DNA of 64,000 bases. It comes from Polynucleobacter sp. JS-JIR-II-50 (GTDB lineage: Bacteria > Pseudomonadota > Gammaproteobacteria > Burkholderiales > Burkholderiaceae). This document shows positions 46,497 to 57,026 of the stretch, in pieces. The position numbers were made by a program, and so were the translations under genes. Numbering within the stretch: position 1 is the first letter of the stretch; every line of letters begins with the position of its first letter. The stretch lies in contig NZ_CP061307.1 of NCBI RefSeq assembly GCF_018687895.1, positions 1,695,948 through 1,759,947 of the forward strand, in the 5' to 3' direction. The notes under the pieces are model-generated. The model did not search any database and had not been told where the DNA came from. It saw only the letters and a program-made list of their open reading frames with translations.

Positions 46497-47438
46497 TCAA
46501 TCAACTAAATTTTTTGGTAATGAAAAAGTAACGTCCTCAACTACACCATCGAGCGCACGCACACTTCTTGGTCCAAACTCCTGTATGCGACTAACAATCG
46601 ATTGCGCCAAGCTCTCTGGCGCTGATGCGCCCGCAGTTAAACCAACCCGTTTTTTACCAGTGAACCATTCTGACTTCAACTGATCTGGTGAATCCACCAT
46701 GTAAGAAGGAACCCCGAGCTTTTCAGAAAGCTCACGCAAGCGATTAGAGTTCGAGCTTGTCGCACTTCCCACCACAATAACCACCTCAACCTGAGGTGCC
46801 ATAAATTTCACAGCATCTTGACGATTCTGAGTGGCATAACAAATATCTTGCTTACGGGGCTGAACAATATTGGGAAACTTAATCGTTAGCGCATCGACAA
46901 TTTCTTTTGTCTCGTCTACCGAGAGTGTTGTCTGGGTAACAAATGCAATCTTCTCATCGGCTGGGAAAGGCAACGAACCCACATCGCCAACTTTCTCGAT
47001 TAAGAAAACACCTTCCCTGACCTGTCCCATCGTTCCCTCAACCTCAGGGTGCCCTGCATGACCAATCATCAATACCGTGAAGCCGTCTTTGCACATCTTG
47101 ACAACCTCAAGGTGAACTTTGGTAACCAGAGGGCAAGTAGCGTCATACACCTGCAAACCTCGCACCTCAGCATCCTTGCGAACTTCCTGAGAAACGCCAT
47201 GGGCACTAAATACAACAATGCCGCCTTTGGGAACCTCATGCAATTCATCTACAAATACCGCACCCTTGTCGCGCAACTCATTTACTACATAGGCGTTGTG
47301 CACAATTTCATGGCGCACATATATTGGCGCACCAAAACGAATGAGTGCCTCATTGACGATATTAATTGCACGATCTACGCCCGCGCAGAAACCCCGCGGC
47401 TGAGCCATCAAAATTTCTGGGTTATTAGAGTCGCTCAT
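46497..47438 (-). CDS. ispH: 4-hydroxy-3-methylbut-2-enyl diphosphate reductase
   Basis: 313 residues. The three cluster-ligand cysteines are in [12 protein letters not shown] (near residue 18), [10 protein letters not shown] (near 102) and the C-terminal SSNSNRL region after CYATQNRQ. The active-site Glu lies in TQTTLS...E. Last step of the MEP pathway, giving IPP and DMAPP; dxs and ispA are in the same window. It starts 3 bp after the fkpB stop. Confidence 0.96.
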   Translation of the reverse strand: MSDSNNPEILMAQPRGFCAGVDRAINIVNEALIRFGAPIYVRHEIVHNAYVVNELRDKGAVFVDELHEVPKGGIVVFSAHGVSQEVRKDAEVRGLQVYDATCPLVTKVHLEVVKMCKDGFTVLMIGHAGHPEVEGTMGQVREGVFLIEKVGDVGSLPFPADEKIAFVTQTTLSVDETKEIVDALTIKFPNIVQPRKQDICYATQNRQDAVKFMAPQVEVVIVVGSATSSNSNRLRELSEKLGVPSYMVDSPDQLKSEWFTGKKRVGLTAGASAPESLAQSIVSRIQEFGPRSVRALDGVVEDVTFSLPKNLVD

Positions 47439-47441
47439 GGT

Positions 47442-47888
47442 TTACAAAATCGCCACAATCTCTGCCTCAAAAGTCACTGGTCTGCCTGCCAGAGGATGGT
47501 TAAAGTCAAACCAGGCTCCCTCTTCATTAATCGATTGCAGTACACCTGCGTACTGAGCGCCACCTGGTGCATTGAACTCAATCACATCCCCAGGATTAAA
47601 TTCCACATCATCATCGCGACCCTCTTTAAGCGCGTTCAAAGATACCCATTGGACCAAATCTTCTTTGCGCTCACCAAAACTTTCCTCAGGCGCGAGCAGT
47701 GCACTTTTTTTCTCTCCAACACCTAAACCTAGCAAGACTTTTTCAAAGCAAGGAGCAAATTGTCCAGACCCCATCAAAACCGTCGCAGGACGATCGACAA
47801 AAGTGTTGATGTAATCCTCCCCACTGGGCAGAGTAAGCCGATAGTTGAGAGTCAAATAGGAATTAGGCAAAACAGTAAGCTTAGTCAT
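47442..47888 (-). CDS. fkpB: FKBP-type peptidyl-prolyl isomerase (FkpB/SlpA-like)
   Basis: 148 residues from the ATG at 47888; a longer frame upstream would overlap radC. FKBP domain with the inserted flap of the SlyD/SlpA group: LMGSGQFAPCFEKVLLGLGVGEKKS in the middle, and an acidic patch (GRDDDVEFNPGD). It catalyses proline isomerisation and chaperoning, in the cytoplasm since there is no signal peptide. The fkpB-ispH pair matches the E. coli order. Confidence 0.9.
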   Translation of the reverse strand: MTKLTVLPNSYLTLNYRLTLPSGEDYINTFVDRPATVLMGSGQFAPCFEKVLLGLGVGEKKSALLAPEESFGERKEDLVQWVSLNALKEGRDDDVEFNPGDVIEFNAPGGAQYAGVLQSINEEGAWFDFNHPLAGRPVTFEAEIVAIL

Positions 47889-47918
47889 AAGGTGATTGTA
47901 TCTAGGCCTGCGCTGGCT

Positions 47919-48614
47919 GTGCACTCCCCCATTACAAGCTGGCCAAAAAATGAGCAGCCTCGAGAAAAACTTCGCTTAAATGGCGCAGCGGCACTTTCTG
48001 ATGCCGAACTACTGGCTATCTTTTTGCGAGTTGGGGTTAAGGGCAAAAGTGCTGTTGCCCTAGCCAAGGATCTACTGCATCACTTTGGGGGGCTCCCTCG
48101 ACTATTGGCCAGCACCCCTGAAGAATTTACGCGGCTCCATGGCATGGGGCTGTCTAAGTGGTCTCAAATTCAGGCGGCATATGAGCTAGTTAAGAGAAGC
48201 CTAGAGGATGGTTTGACCCATGACCCCATCTTTTCATCTCCTAACCACGTCAGAGAGTTCTTGCAGGCCAAAATTGGTCGCCTCCCTCATGAGGTTTTTC
48301 TGTGCCTCTACTTAGACTCCCGGCTTCACCTGATTGAGTGTGATGAGCTTTTTAGAGGCTCCATTACCCAAACAGCCATCTACCCCCGCGAAATCCTAAA
48401 AGAGGCACTTGCCAAGAATGCTAGCGCCCTGATCGTGGCCCACAATCATCCCAGCGGCAATCCATTACCTAGCGATGCAGACCAAAAACTCACCAAGGTG
48501 CTGGCAAATGCCTTGCAACTGGTAGATATTCAGCTCCTGGATCACTGTATTGTGAGTGGTAGCGGTTTTTTCTCATTTTCCGACTCTGGGCTTATGGATA
48601 TTGGATTTAAATGA
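47919..48614 (+). CDS. radC: DNA repair protein RadC (JAB domain)
   Basis: 231 residues from the GTG at 47919, which gives the family opening (HSPITSWPKNEQPREKLRLNGAAALSDAELLAIFL). A GTG at 47892 is an alternative, and codons further upstream overlap fkpB. N-terminal helix-hairpin-helix-like part (LHGMGLSKWSQIQAA), then the JAMM metalloprotease-like site HNHPSGNPLPSDAD near residue 177. The role in repair is doubtful; the family is of uncertain function. Divergent from fkpB by 30 bp. Confidence 0.92.
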   Translation: MHSPITSWPKNEQPREKLRLNGAAALSDAELLAIFLRVGVKGKSAVALAKDLLHHFGGLPRLLASTPEEFTRLHGMGLSKWSQIQAAYELVKRSLEDGLTHDPIFSSPNHVREFLQAKIGRLPHEVFLCLYLDSRLHLIECDELFRGSITQTAIYPREILKEALAKNASALIVAHNHPSGNPLPSDADQKLTKVLANALQLVDIQLLDHCIVSGSGFFSFSDSGLMDIGFK

Positions 48615-48758
48615 TAGTAAATGCTAACTTGATAGGTAATTTTCTACCTAGACAGCCCTTTTATGCCCAATTCACTAAAAACAAAGCCATTTAGTGCTAG
48701 CCGAAAATAGGCTGAGACTGATACAATCTCCTTTTTTCGCAATTAATGGAGTTATGTC

Positions 48759-48992
48759 ATGGCAAAAGTTTGCCAAGTCACTGGGAAGAAGCCGATGGTT
48801 GGCAACAATGTATCCCATGCAAACAATAAAACGAAGCGTCGCTTTTTGCCGAATTTGCAAAATCGTCGATTCTGGGTTGAATCTGAAAACCGTTGGATTA
48901 GCTTGCGCTTAACCAATGCTGGTTTGCGCGTTATCGACAAAAACGGCATCGATGCTGTGTTGTCTGATCTACGTGCACGTGGCGAAATTTAA
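48759..48992 (+). CDS. rpmB: 50S ribosomal protein L28
   Basis: 77 residues, opening [20 protein letters not shown] and containing [18 protein letters not shown]; standard length. Preceded by GGAG 7 bases before the ATG and by TACAAT at 48722-48727, a possible -10. Co-transcribed with rpmG, 11 bp downstream. Confidence 0.97.
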   Translation: MAKVCQVTGKKPMVGNNVSHANNKTKRRFLPNLQNRRFWVESENRWISLRLTNAGLRVIDKNGIDAVLSDLRARGEI

Positions 48993-49003
48993 GGAGCGCA
49001 GAA

Positions 49004-49171
49004 ATGGCTAAAGGCGGCAGAGAAAAAATCAAGTTAGAGTCATCAGCAGGTACTGGTCACTTCTACACAACTTCAAAAAACAAGCGTACAAAGCCTGAGA
49101 AAATGGAGATCATGAAGTTTGATCCAACTATTCGCAAGCACGTTGCTTACAAAGAAACAAAGCTGAAGTAA
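49004..49171 (+). CDS. rpmG: 50S ribosomal protein L33
   Basis: 55 residues, the usual length. Opens [20 protein letters not shown] and ends with [13 protein letters not shown] strong ribosome site AAGGAG lies 8 bases before the ATG, overlapping the rpmB stop region. It lacks the paired CxxC zinc motifs, so it is the zinc-independent form. A terminator follows. Confidence 0.97.
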   Translation: MAKGGREKIKLESSAGTGHFYTTSKNKRTKPEKMEIMKFDPTIRKHVAYKETKLK

Positions 49172-49189
49172 TTCCTTCTTTCAGCAAAT

Positions 49190-49219
49190 AAAAAACCCGC
49201 TACATCAGCGGGTTTTTTA
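49190..49219 (+). terminator. Terminator of rpmB-rpmG
   Basis: Stem AACCCGCT/AGCGGGTT around a 5-base loop, with TTTTTTA after and an A run before, so it may work in both directions and also end the desaturase message. Confidence 0.9.
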
Positions 49220-49262
49220 TTGTCTAGAAATTCATCCAAGCACTTGGTTTGAAATTTTTCTT

Positions 49263-50456
49263 TTAAGCGTAACGACGCAATCTCAACGAGAACTCACGCA
49301 GGCTTGTTAAACCACTTTCTTCAGCGCGCTGACACCAAGCGTGCAACTGAGTAAGTAATTGCTCTTTGGTCGCATTAGAGCGACTCCAGATAGCTTGAAG
49401 ATCACGACGCATTTCAATCATCTTTCGTAGTTGAGCATTGCTCGCCATTAGCTCCTCAAGCTTTGCTTTCTCTTGCTCAGTCAAACGAGATTCATCTTTG
49501 GCCAACCAAGCACGCGCATCCGTTAAATGGGTTGCTAAGACCTGCATATGCTGCACTTCATGACTAAAGAAGTTACGCAATGTCTTGCTGTAGCGCGCCA
49601 TGATTTCATAGCGGTTTGCAATGATGGCCTCAAGAGTATTTTGATCGGCAGGACGCAAATCACTCAGCACTGGCTTAGGTGGAGTCTTCTTCACAGTCGC
49701 CAAGCCAGCCGCACTCATGATCTGGATATACATCCAACCAATATCGAACTCATACCATTTGTTTGACAGCTTCGCACTCGTTGCAAAGGTGTGGTGATTG
49801 TTATGCAACTCTTCACCGCCAATCAAAATACCCCAAGGCAGAATGTTTCGGGAAGCATCTTCATAATCAAAATTACGATAGCCCCAATAGTGACCGATAC
49901 CGTTAATGATTCCGGCTGCCGTAATCGGAATCCAGAGCATTTGCACTGCCCAAACTGTTAGACCAATCGCGCCAAACAAAAACACATCAATGATGAGCAT
50001 GATGGCAACGCCCTGCCAAGAAAACTTAGAGTAGATGTTGTGCTCGATCCAGTCATCTGGAGTGCCGTGACCAAATTTATCCAAGGTCTCTTGATTGGCT
50101 GCTTCTTTTTTATAAAGCTCAGCGCCACGAGAGAGCACTGTATTGATGCCCAGAACCTGTGGGCTATGAGGATCATCAATAGTTTCACATTTAGCGTGAT
50201 GCTTGCGATGGATGGCAGCCCATTCTTTGGTAACCATGCCAGTTGTTAGCCAAAGCCAAAAGCGGAAGAAATGGGAAACGATAGGATGTAAGTCCAAAGC
50301 ACGATGTGCTTGGCAGCGGTGCAAGAAAATTGTCACCGCAGCAATCGTGATGTGAGTAACCACCAGAGCGAAAACAACTATCTTCCACCATGACCAATCC
50401 AAATATCCATTAGCAAGCCAATGGAGGAACAAATCAAAACCTGAAGCTGTATTCAA
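49263..50456 (-). CDS. Membrane fatty-acid (acyl-CoA) desaturase
   Basis: 397 residues with four membrane segments in the first 220. All three histidine boxes are present: HRCQAHRALD (near 47), HRKHHAKCE (near 83) and HNNHHTFATS (near 218), as in delta-9 acyl-CoA/phospholipid desaturases of the DesA/OLE1 type. It should use O2 to make unsaturated membrane lipids. The C-terminal 130 residues are charged and helical (EQEKAKLEELMASNAQLRK), probably coiled coil. Confidence 0.93.
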   Translation of the reverse strand: MNTASGFDLFLHWLANGYLDWSWWKIVVFALVVTHITIAAVTIFLHRCQAHRALDLHPIVSHFFRFWLWLTTGMVTKEWAAIHRKHHAKCETIDDPHSPQVLGINTVLSRGAELYKKEAANQETLDKFGHGTPDDWIEHNIYSKFSWQGVAIMLIIDVFLFGAIGLTVWAVQMLWIPITAAGIINGIGHYWGYRNFDYEDASRNILPWGILIGGEELHNNHHTFATSAKLSNKWYEFDIGWMYIQIMSAAGLATVKKTPPKPVLSDLRPADQNTLEAIIANRYEIMARYSKTLRNFFSHEVQHMQVLATHLTDARAWLAKDESRLTEQEKAKLEELMASNAQLRKMIEMRRDLQAIWSRSNATKEQLLTQLHAWCQRAEESGLTSLREFSLRLRRYA

Positions 50457-50484
50457 AAGGGGATCCCTAAAGAGGTCTAAAACT

Positions 50485-52044
50485 CTATTTTAGTTCTTTA
50501 GGGGCCAGCTTGTTTTTGACCTTAGTCTCTTTTTGAGGGTCTTTTTCTGAATCAGGGACTGGGGCAGCAGCCTTCTTCTGGAATACAGCCCCAAAGAAGC
50601 CGTCTGTTCCATGAATATGGGGCCATAACTGCCACCAAGGATTGTCCGAACTACAACCTATTGGTAATTTATCCTTAGGAAACAATGGCTTAAGCACTTC
50701 TGCCGCGGGAACAGCCTCAAATTGTGGGTGTTTTGCCAGAAAATCCTCGGCAATGGCTTGATTTTCTTGGGGTAGGAGGCTACAAGTGGCATATACCAAC
50801 CGGCCTCCAGGCTTCAATAAACGAGCGGCAGAAGTCAAAATATTCATTTGCTTCTGGTTGAGCTCTAAAACTCCCTCAGGGGTTTGGCGCCACTTCAGGT
50901 CTGGATTACGACGTAAAGTACCCATACCACTACAAGGGGCATCTACTAGAACACGATCAATCTTGCCTGCCAAGCGTTTGATCTTGGTGTCATTCTCACT
51001 ATCAATCCACACTGGATGGACGTTTGAAAGGCCGCTACGGGCCTGCCTTGGCTTCAAATTCGCTAAACGACGCTCTGACGTATCTAAAGCGTACAAGCGT
51101 CCTGTAGAGCGCATGATCGCTCCAATGGCCAAGGTCTTGCCGCCAGCTCCAGCGCAAAAGTCGACAACCATCTCACCACGTTTAGGCGCGAGTAAGTGAG
51201 CCAAAAGCTGACTGCCCTCATCCTGCACCTCAAACATACCCGCTTTAAAACCTGCAGTATTTTGCAGGGCAGGTTTACCCATGATGCGCACCCCATCAGG
51301 TGCGTAAGGAGTTGGAATTGCTTGATAGCGACCGCCCAATGCATTCATCTGCACGAGCAGTTCTTCGCGATTGGTTTTCATGGTGTTCGCACGCAAATCT
51401 AACAGCGCTGGATGCATTAATGACTTAGCCAACTCTTCGCGAGCTTCTTCGCCAGGATATTTTCCAAACGCATCCCACAACCACTCGGGCAAATTGTTCC
51501 GCACGAGAGGATTTAATGCTGCAGGATCAACCGTTGCAAAACGCTGTAGCCACTCGTATTCACCCGTCTTCAGTACGTGCGCTAAATCAGCAATTGCGCT
51601 CTCTGCACGATTAGCAGAACCCAGCCCGCCTTCAGACAGAGCAGACAGCAAACCCAATAGGGCCAAGCGTCTAGCCTGAGAGCCTTCACCACTTGAAGCG
51701 AATTGAGAGAACTCATTTTTACGACGCAAAATGGCGAACGCACTCTCGGCAATCAAAGCACGATCGCGATTTCCAAGTTGTTTCTCTTCTCTGAAATAAC
51801 GACTGACTACTCGGTCAGCCGGCTGTTCAAAACTCAGCAACTCGGGAAGCAAACGTTCAAGGTGAATCGCATGCTGTGGCAATGCTTTTGCATTTGAGAA
51901 ATTCTTTTGACCTTCTGGTGCAATTAAATTCCCGCTAGCATTGCGACGCTCGGGACGACGCAACGGATCTTTCGATTTCGTTGCGTAACTTTTGTGGGGG
52001 GCTAGTCTGCTACCAGATCTACGGGGTGGACGTTCTGCACTCAT
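50485..52044 (-). CDS. rsmB: 16S rRNA (cytosine-967 C5) methyltransferase, RsmB type
   Basis: 519 residues. A basic, disordered N-terminus (about residues 1-55) is followed by a NusB-like RNA-binding domain and a SAM-dependent RNA m5C methyltransferase: VDFCAGAGGKTLAIGA (motif I), VDAPCSGMGTLRRNPD (catalytic motif IV Cys) and YATCSLLPQEN (catalytic motif VI Cys). RsmB is the closest assignment, though other NOP2/Sun members are possible. Its start overlaps the purN stop by 4 bp. Confidence 0.88.
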   Translation of the reverse strand: MSAERPPRRSGSRLAPHKSYATKSKDPLRRPERRNASGNLIAPEGQKNFSNAKALPQHAIHLERLLPELLSFEQPADRVVSRYFREEKQLGNRDRALIAESAFAILRRKNEFSQFASSGEGSQARRLALLGLLSALSEGGLGSANRAESAIADLAHVLKTGEYEWLQRFATVDPAALNPLVRNNLPEWLWDAFGKYPGEEAREELAKSLMHPALLDLRANTMKTNREELLVQMNALGGRYQAIPTPYAPDGVRIMGKPALQNTAGFKAGMFEVQDEGSQLLAHLLAPKRGEMVVDFCAGAGGKTLAIGAIMRSTGRLYALDTSERRLANLKPRQARSGLSNVHPVWIDSENDTKIKRLAGKIDRVLVDAPCSGMGTLRRNPDLKWRQTPEGVLELNQKQMNILTSAARLLKPGGRLVYATCSLLPQENQAIAEDFLAKHPQFEAVPAAEVLKPLFPKDKLPIGCSSDNPWWQLWPHIHGTDGFFGAVFQKKAAAPVPDSEKDPQKETKVKNKLAPKELK

Positions 52045-52670
52045 AATTTAAAAAATTGCGGCTCCGGGGGTTGTAACTTCACTTGATTACCATCTATGCG
52101 CAATCGTCCATCAAGGAACCATTTTACGGCCCGGGGATAAATTTGATGCTCGGCAGCCAAAACACGGGCAGCCAAGGTGTCCGCCTCATCACTTTCCAGC
52201 ACTGGAACTGAGGCCTGACAAATAATGGGGCCCTCATCCACACCTTCATTCACGAAGTGCACGGTGGCGCCATGCTCCTTCACACCAGCCTCCAGAGCCC
52301 GTTCGTGGGTATGTAAACCAGGGAAGGCAGGCAATAAGGCTGGATGGATATTGATCAAGCGACCCTCAAAATGGCGAATAAAGCCCGGAGTCAGAATTCT
52401 CATAAAGCCCGCAAGAACCACCAAATCAGCCCCTAAGGCATCAATCTGTGCAATTAAGGCGGCATCAAAGGATTCTCGGGTCGCGTGCTCCTTATGCTCA
52501 ATGGTAAAGGCCGGAATGCCCTGCGAGCGAGCAAAATCAAGGCCCTTAGCCGCTGAATGATTCGCTATAACCCCAGCAAAAGTGACTGGCCATTGCTCTT
52601 TTTGAGCTGTTTTGACGATGGCCTCGAAATTAGATCCGCGGCCGGAGATTAAGGTGACGATAGAAGGCAT
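52041..52670 (-). CDS. purN: Phosphoribosylglycinamide formyltransferase
   Basis: 209 residues from the ATG at 52670; a GTG two codons upstream is possible. Formyl-THF binding and catalytic motifs: SGRGSNFEAI near residue 9, NIHPALLPAFPGLHTH (catalytic His), and HFVNEGVDEGPII (catalytic Asp). Third step of purine synthesis, giving formyl-GAR. Operon with rsmB; divergent from ribF by 39 bp. Confidence 0.95.
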   Translation of the reverse strand: MPSIVTLISGRGSNFEAIVKTAQKEQWPVTFAGVIANHSAAKGLDFARSQGIPAFTIEHKEHATRESFDAALIAQIDALGADLVVLAGFMRILTPGFIRHFEGRLINIHPALLPAFPGLHTHERALEAGVKEHGATVHFVNEGVDEGPIICQASVPVLESDEADTLAARVLAAEHQIYPRAVKWFLDGRLRIDGNQVKLQPPEPQFFKL

Positions 52671-52678
52671 GCCCACAA

Positions 52679-52684
52679 TATAAT
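52679..52684 (+). promoter_or_regulatory. Possible ribF operon -10
   Basis: TATAAT in the 39-bp gap between purN and ribF, 25 bases before the ribF GTG. It would give a leader of about 18 nt. The -35 would fall inside purN and is not recognisable. Confidence 0.4.
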
Positions 52685-52709
52685 TGATGGCTACCCTGAA
52701 AGCGATTTT

Positions 52710-53660
52710 GTGAACGTATTCCGTGGCCCCACCCAGTTTTCTGCAGGACCAGCTTGTGCCCTAACCATCGGCAATTTCGATGGCGTGCACAGGGGTCATC
52801 GCGCCTTGCTCAAGGAGTTGGTTGATGGCGCCAAGGATCAAGGTCTGGTTAGTTGTGTAATGACCTTTGAGCCACATCCAAAAGAATTCTTTTCATCAGA
52901 ACAAGCCCCGCCCCGCATTCTGAATTTACGCGACAAATTAGCTGCCCTTGCCGAACTTGGAGTAGACCGTGTTGTTGTAGAACACTTCAACTCTGCTTTT
53001 GCCAAACTGTCGCCCGAGGAATTTGTTTCAGAAATTATTGTTAAACGACTGAACGCTAAATGGATTTTGATTGGTGATGACTTTTGCTATGGCGCAAAAC
53101 GTGCAGGTAACTTTGCCAGCCTGAAAGCTGCTGGCGAAAAATATGGCTTTGAAGTATCTAGCATCCAAACCATTCAAGAAAATGGTGAGCGCATTTCTAG
53201 TTCTGCACTTCGTACTGCGCTAGCCTCTGGTGACATGCAGTTAGCTGAAAAATTATTAGGGCGTCCTTACGGAATATCTGGGCACGTGCTTCATGGTCAG
53301 AAGCTAGGACGTCAACTTGGGTTCCCCACTTTGAATTTAGCAGTTGCCAATCATCTGCACCATCGCAAACCGGCAACGACTGGAATCTTCACCGCACAAG
53401 TGTTAGGCTTGAGTGATAAGCCACTGCCTGCTGTGGCTAGCTTGGGCGTAAGACCGACAGTGGAAGATGCGGGCAGAGTATTGCTAGAAACCCACATCTT
53501 TGACTACAACGCGGATCTTTACGGAAAAATTATTACCGTTGAACTATTAGAAAAAATCCGTGACGAGGCAAAGTATCCAGACCTCGAAACCCTTACACAA
53601 GCGATTGCATCTGATGCAACGCACGCCAGAAATTATTTCCAGAAAAAAGCTTATGTCTGA
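52710..53660 (+). CDS. ribF: Bifunctional riboflavin kinase/FAD synthetase
   Basis: 316 residues, GTG start. FAD-synthetase domain with [10 protein letters not shown] near residue 22, and a C-terminal riboflavin kinase domain with [11 protein letters not shown] near residue 206. Makes FMN and FAD. First gene of ribF-ileS-lspA-coaBC-dut, similar to the E. coli ribF-ileS-lspA order. Its end overlaps the ileS start by 8 bp. Confidence 0.96.
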   Translation: MNVFRGPTQFSAGPACALTIGNFDGVHRGHRALLKELVDGAKDQGLVSCVMTFEPHPKEFFSSEQAPPRILNLRDKLAALAELGVDRVVVEHFNSAFAKLSPEEFVSEIIVKRLNAKWILIGDDFCYGAKRAGNFASLKAAGEKYGFEVSSIQTIQENGERISSSALRTALASGDMQLAEKLLGRPYGISGHVLHGQKLGRQLGFPTLNLAVANHLHHRKPATTGIFTAQVLGLSDKPLPAVASLGVRPTVEDAGRVLLETHIFDYNADLYGKIITVELLEKIRDEAKYPDLETLTQAIASDATHARNYFQKKAYV

Positions 53661-56514
53661 AAAAGAAAACTCTTACCCCGTCAATCTTCTAGATACCTCT
53701 TTCCCAATGCGAGGAGATCTAGCTAAGCGCGAGCCACAGTGGGTTGCAGGCTGGCAAAAAAATAAGCTCTACGAAAAGATTCGTGCAGCCCATGCCAATC
53801 AACCAAAATTCATTCTGCATGATGGCCCTCCATATGCAAACGGCGATATTCATATTGGACACGCAGTTAACAAGATTCTGAAAGACATGATTGTCAAGTC
53901 ACGCTGGCTCATGGGTTTTGACTCTGTTTATGTGCCTGGCTGGGATTGCCATGGCATGCCGATTGAAATTCAAATTGAAAAAGAGTTTGGCAAAAACTTA
54001 CCAACTGCCGAAGTGCAGTCAAAGGCGCGTGCTTATGCCCATGTTCAAGTGGAAAAACAGAAGAAAGATTTTGAACGCTTGGGTGTATTAGGTGATTGGA
54101 ATAACCCCTACCTCACTATGAACTTTCGCAACGAGGCTGATGAAATCCGCGCCCTTGGGAAGATCTGGGAAAAGGGATATGTGTTCCGTGGATTAAAGCC
54201 GGTGAACTGGTGTTTTGATTGTGGCTCTGCACTTGCTGAAGCCGAAGTGGAATACCAAGACAAAACTGACCCAACGGTGGATGTTGGCTTTGCCTTTGAT
54301 GATGCACAGCGTCCACAGCTAGCAAAAGCGTTTGGACTTGCCGAGCTACCAAATAAACCAGGTCAAATTGTCATCTGGACAACAACCCCCTGGACCATTC
54401 CTGCTAACCAAGCAATGAATGTCCACCCAGAACTTACTTACGCTTTAGTAGATGTTGGCGACAAGTTATTAATTCTGGCAAAGGACCGAGTTGAGATTTG
54501 CTTGCAAGACTATGGTCTAGAAGGCGCAGTGATTGCCACTTGCCAAGGTGCTCAATTGGCAAACATTTCCTTCTGGCATCCGCTAGCGCAGTTGCATGAT
54601 GGCTATAAGCGCCTGTCTCCCATTTACCCTGCCGAGTACGTCACGCTCGATACAGGTACCGGTATTGTTCACTCTGCTCCTGCCTATGGTGAGGAAGACT
54701 TTAAATCCTGCAAAGCCAATAAGCTTGCTGATAAGGACATTCTTAATCCCGTGATGGGTAATGGAGTGTACGCATCATGGTTACCGCTCTTCGCCAACGA
54801 ATACATCTGGAAAGCAAACCCAAAGATTGTTGAAGCTATGCGCGAAGCAGGCAGCTTGTTACGTGATAAAACTTACACTCACTCATACATGCACTGCTGG
54901 CGTCACAAGTCGCCGATTATTTATCGCGCTACCTCACAATGGTTTGCAAGCATGGATAAGAAGCCATCTGATGGCCAAGCCAGTTTGCGCGAAACTGCAT
55001 TGACAGGGATTAATAGCACTGAGTTCTTCCCAGCATGGGGCAAACAGCGCTTAAGTAGCATGATTGCTAATCGCCCTGATTGGACTCTGTCACGTCAGCG
55101 CCAATGGGGCGTCCCAATGGCGTTCTTTGTTCATAAAGAAAGTGGCGAACCACATCCACGCACCGTTGAATTGCTTGAAGAGATCGCTCTGCGCGTAGAA
55201 AAAGAAGGTATTGAAGCCTGGCAAAAACTGGAAGTTGCTGAACTATTGGGTGAAGAAGCCGCGCAATATGAAAAGAACCGCGACACCTTAGATGTTTGGT
55301 TTGACTCAGGTACAACACACTGGCACGTCATTCGTGGATCGCACCGTAACGAACTACTCACTGCTGACGCAGAAACACCAAACGGTCGCTTGGCTGATTT
55401 ATATCTCGAGGGTTCAGACCAACATCGCGGCTGGTTCCACTCCTCCTTGCTAACGGGCGCCATGCTCGATGGCAAGCCGCCATATAAGGCACTCCTTACG
55501 CATGGCTTTACTGTCGACGGCCAAGGCCGCAAGATGAGTAAATCCGTGGGCAATGTGATTGCACCTCAACAAGTTGCAGACAAGCTCGGCGCTGAGATTA
55601 TTCGCCTCTGGGTTGCCTCTACAGACTACTCTGGCGAAATGACGATCTCAGACGAGATTCTCAAGCGTGTTACCGAGAGTTATCGTCGCATTCGCAATAC
55701 CTTGCGCTTCTTGCTGGCCAACCTATCTGATTTTGATCCTAGCAAGCACACAATGCCTGCTGAGCAGTGGCTTGAGATTGATCGCTACGCAGTTGCTCTT
55801 GCTAATCAATTGCAGAGTGATACTGAAGCGCATTACAAAGCATATGAATTCCAACCAGCAGTAGCTCGCATGCTGTCTTTCTGCTCCGAGGACTTGGGCG
55901 GCTTCTATTTAGATATTCTCAAGGATCGCCTCTATACAAGCGCACCGGACTCTCCTGACCGCCGTGCTGCTCAAAATGCACTATTCCAGATCACTCGCAA
56001 TCTCTTAAAGTGGCTGTCTCCATTCCTCTCCTTCACCGCAGAGGAAGCTTGGAAAGACTTCCCCCATGGTTCGGGCAGCAAGCCTGCAGAATCGATCTTT
56101 ATGGAAGAGTTTGGCAAGTTCTCTGATATTAATCATGCTGATGAATTGCTTGCTAAATGGAATCGTATTCGTGAAATTCGTTCTGAAGTTACCAAGGCAA
56201 TTGAGGTGGAGCGCGAAGCAGGTAATGTAGGCTCATCATTGCAAGCTGAACTCACGATCAAAGTAGGTGACGTTGATTTCGCCATCCTGCACTCATTGGA
56301 GGATAATTTACGCTTTGTAACGATTACCTCTAGTGCCAATATTGAACTCAGTAATGAGGGGCTAGAAGTTTTGGTACGTGGTAGCCAATATAAAAAATGT
56401 GGACGCTGCTGGCATCACACCAAAGACGTAGGAAGCAATGCCGATCACCCAGAATTATGTGGTCGCTGCATTAGCAACTTGTTTGGTGATGGTGATCACC
56501 GCCTCTTCGCCTGA
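53653..56514 (+). CDS. ileS: Isoleucyl-tRNA synthetase
   Basis: 953 residues from the ATG at 53653; the frame upstream overlaps ribF. Class [16 protein letters not shown] near residue 59, editing domain, KMSKSVGN near residue 626, and a C-terminal zinc-binding domain (KKCGRCWHH and CGRC). It charges all tRNA-Ile, including the lysidine-modified CAU isoacceptor encoded at 5171-5461. Confidence 0.97.
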   Translation: MSEKENSYPVNLLDTSFPMRGDLAKREPQWVAGWQKNKLYEKIRAAHANQPKFILHDGPPYANGDIHIGHAVNKILKDMIVKSRWLMGFDSVYVPGWDCHGMPIEIQIEKEFGKNLPTAEVQSKARAYAHVQVEKQKKDFERLGVLGDWNNPYLTMNFRNEADEIRALGKIWEKGYVFRGLKPVNWCFDCGSALAEAEVEYQDKTDPTVDVGFAFDDAQRPQLAKAFGLAELPNKPGQIVIWTTTPWTIPANQAMNVHPELTYALVDVGDKLLILAKDRVEICLQDYGLEGAVIATCQGAQLANISFWHPLAQLHDGYKRLSPIYPAEYVTLDTGTGIVHSAPAYGEEDFKSCKANKLADKDILNPVMGNGVYASWLPLFANEYIWKANPKIVEAMREAGSLLRDKTYTHSYMHCWRHKSPIIYRATSQWFASMDKKPSDGQASLRETALTGINSTEFFPAWGKQRLSSMIANRPDWTLSRQRQWGVPMAFFVHKESGEPHPRTVELLEEIALRVEKEGIEAWQKLEVAELLGEEAAQYEKNRDTLDVWFDSGTTHWHVIRGSHRNELLTADAETPNGRLADLYLEGSDQHRGWFHSSLLTGAMLDGKPPYKALLTHGFTVDGQGRKMSKSVGNVIAPQQVADKLGAEIIRLWVASTDYSGEMTISDEILKRVTESYRRIRNTLRFLLANLSDFDPSKHTMPAEQWLEIDRYAVALANQLQSDTEAHYKAYEFQPAVARMLSFCSEDLGGFYLDILKDRLYTSAPDSPDRRAAQNALFQITRNLLKWLSPFLSFTAEEAWKDFPHGSGSKPAESIFMEEFGKFSDINHADELLAKWNRIREIRSEVTKAIEVEREAGNVGSSLQAELTIKVGDVDFAILHSLEDNLRFVTITSSANIELSNEGLEVLVRGSQYKKCGRCWHHTKDVGSNADHPELCGRCISNLFGDGDHRLFA

Positions 56515-56525
56515 GTAGCGGCCAT

Positions 56526-57017
56526 ATGAAAAGTCTTGCTCTACCTCGTTATCTTGCAATTACAATCGTCGTGCTATTGCTTGATCAACTTAGCAAGTGG
56601 TCGGCGCTCAGTAATTTACAAATGGGCACCCCTGAACCAGTTCTTCCTTTTCTAAACTGGTTACTTCTCTTTAATCCTGGCGCAGCATTTTCATTTCTGG
56701 CGCAAGGCTCTGGTTGGCAGCGCTGGTTTTTCACCATTCTTGGGCTGGCAGCATCCGTTTACATTATTTGGATGCTCTATAAAAACCAAAGCGATAAGCT
56801 ACTCTGCATAGCCTTGAGCTTCATTCTGGGTGGTGCACTTGGTAATGTCTTAGATCGCGTGATGTATGGCGCTGTAGTCGACTTTATTGATGTCTATTAC
56901 GGCAACTGGCATTGGCCCGCTTTTAATATCGCTGATAGTGCTATCTGTATTGGTGCCGCCCTCATTATTTGGGGTGAATTACGTAAGTCATTTGGCAAAT
57001 CCGCCCAATCCCATTAA
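56526..57017 (+). CDS. lspA: Lipoprotein signal peptidase (signal peptidase II)
   Basis: 163 residues with four membrane helices. Conserved motifs: LLDQLSKW near residue 18, NPGAAFSFL, and the two catalytic Asp in GNVLDRVMYGAVVDFIDVY and FNIADSAIC. It cleaves lipid-modified prolipoproteins such as LivK. It starts 11 bp after ileS. Confidence 0.96.
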   Translation: MKSLALPRYLAITIVVLLLDQLSKWSALSNLQMGTPEPVLPFLNWLLLFNPGAAFSFLAQGSGWQRWFFTILGLAASVYIIWMLYKNQSDKLLCIALSFILGGALGNVLDRVMYGAVVDFIDVYYGNWHWPAFNIADSAICIGAALIIWGELRKSFGKSAQSH

Positions 57018-57026
57018 GCTGGCGCC

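Noticed and set aside
47049-47726. 225-codon plus-strand frame
   Set aside because: Lies antisense across ispH and fkpB, both well-supported genes; no family resemblance.
48633-48650. Inverted repeat TAGGTA/TACCTA after radC as a terminator
   Set aside because: Short AT-rich arms and no proper T tract; too weak to call.
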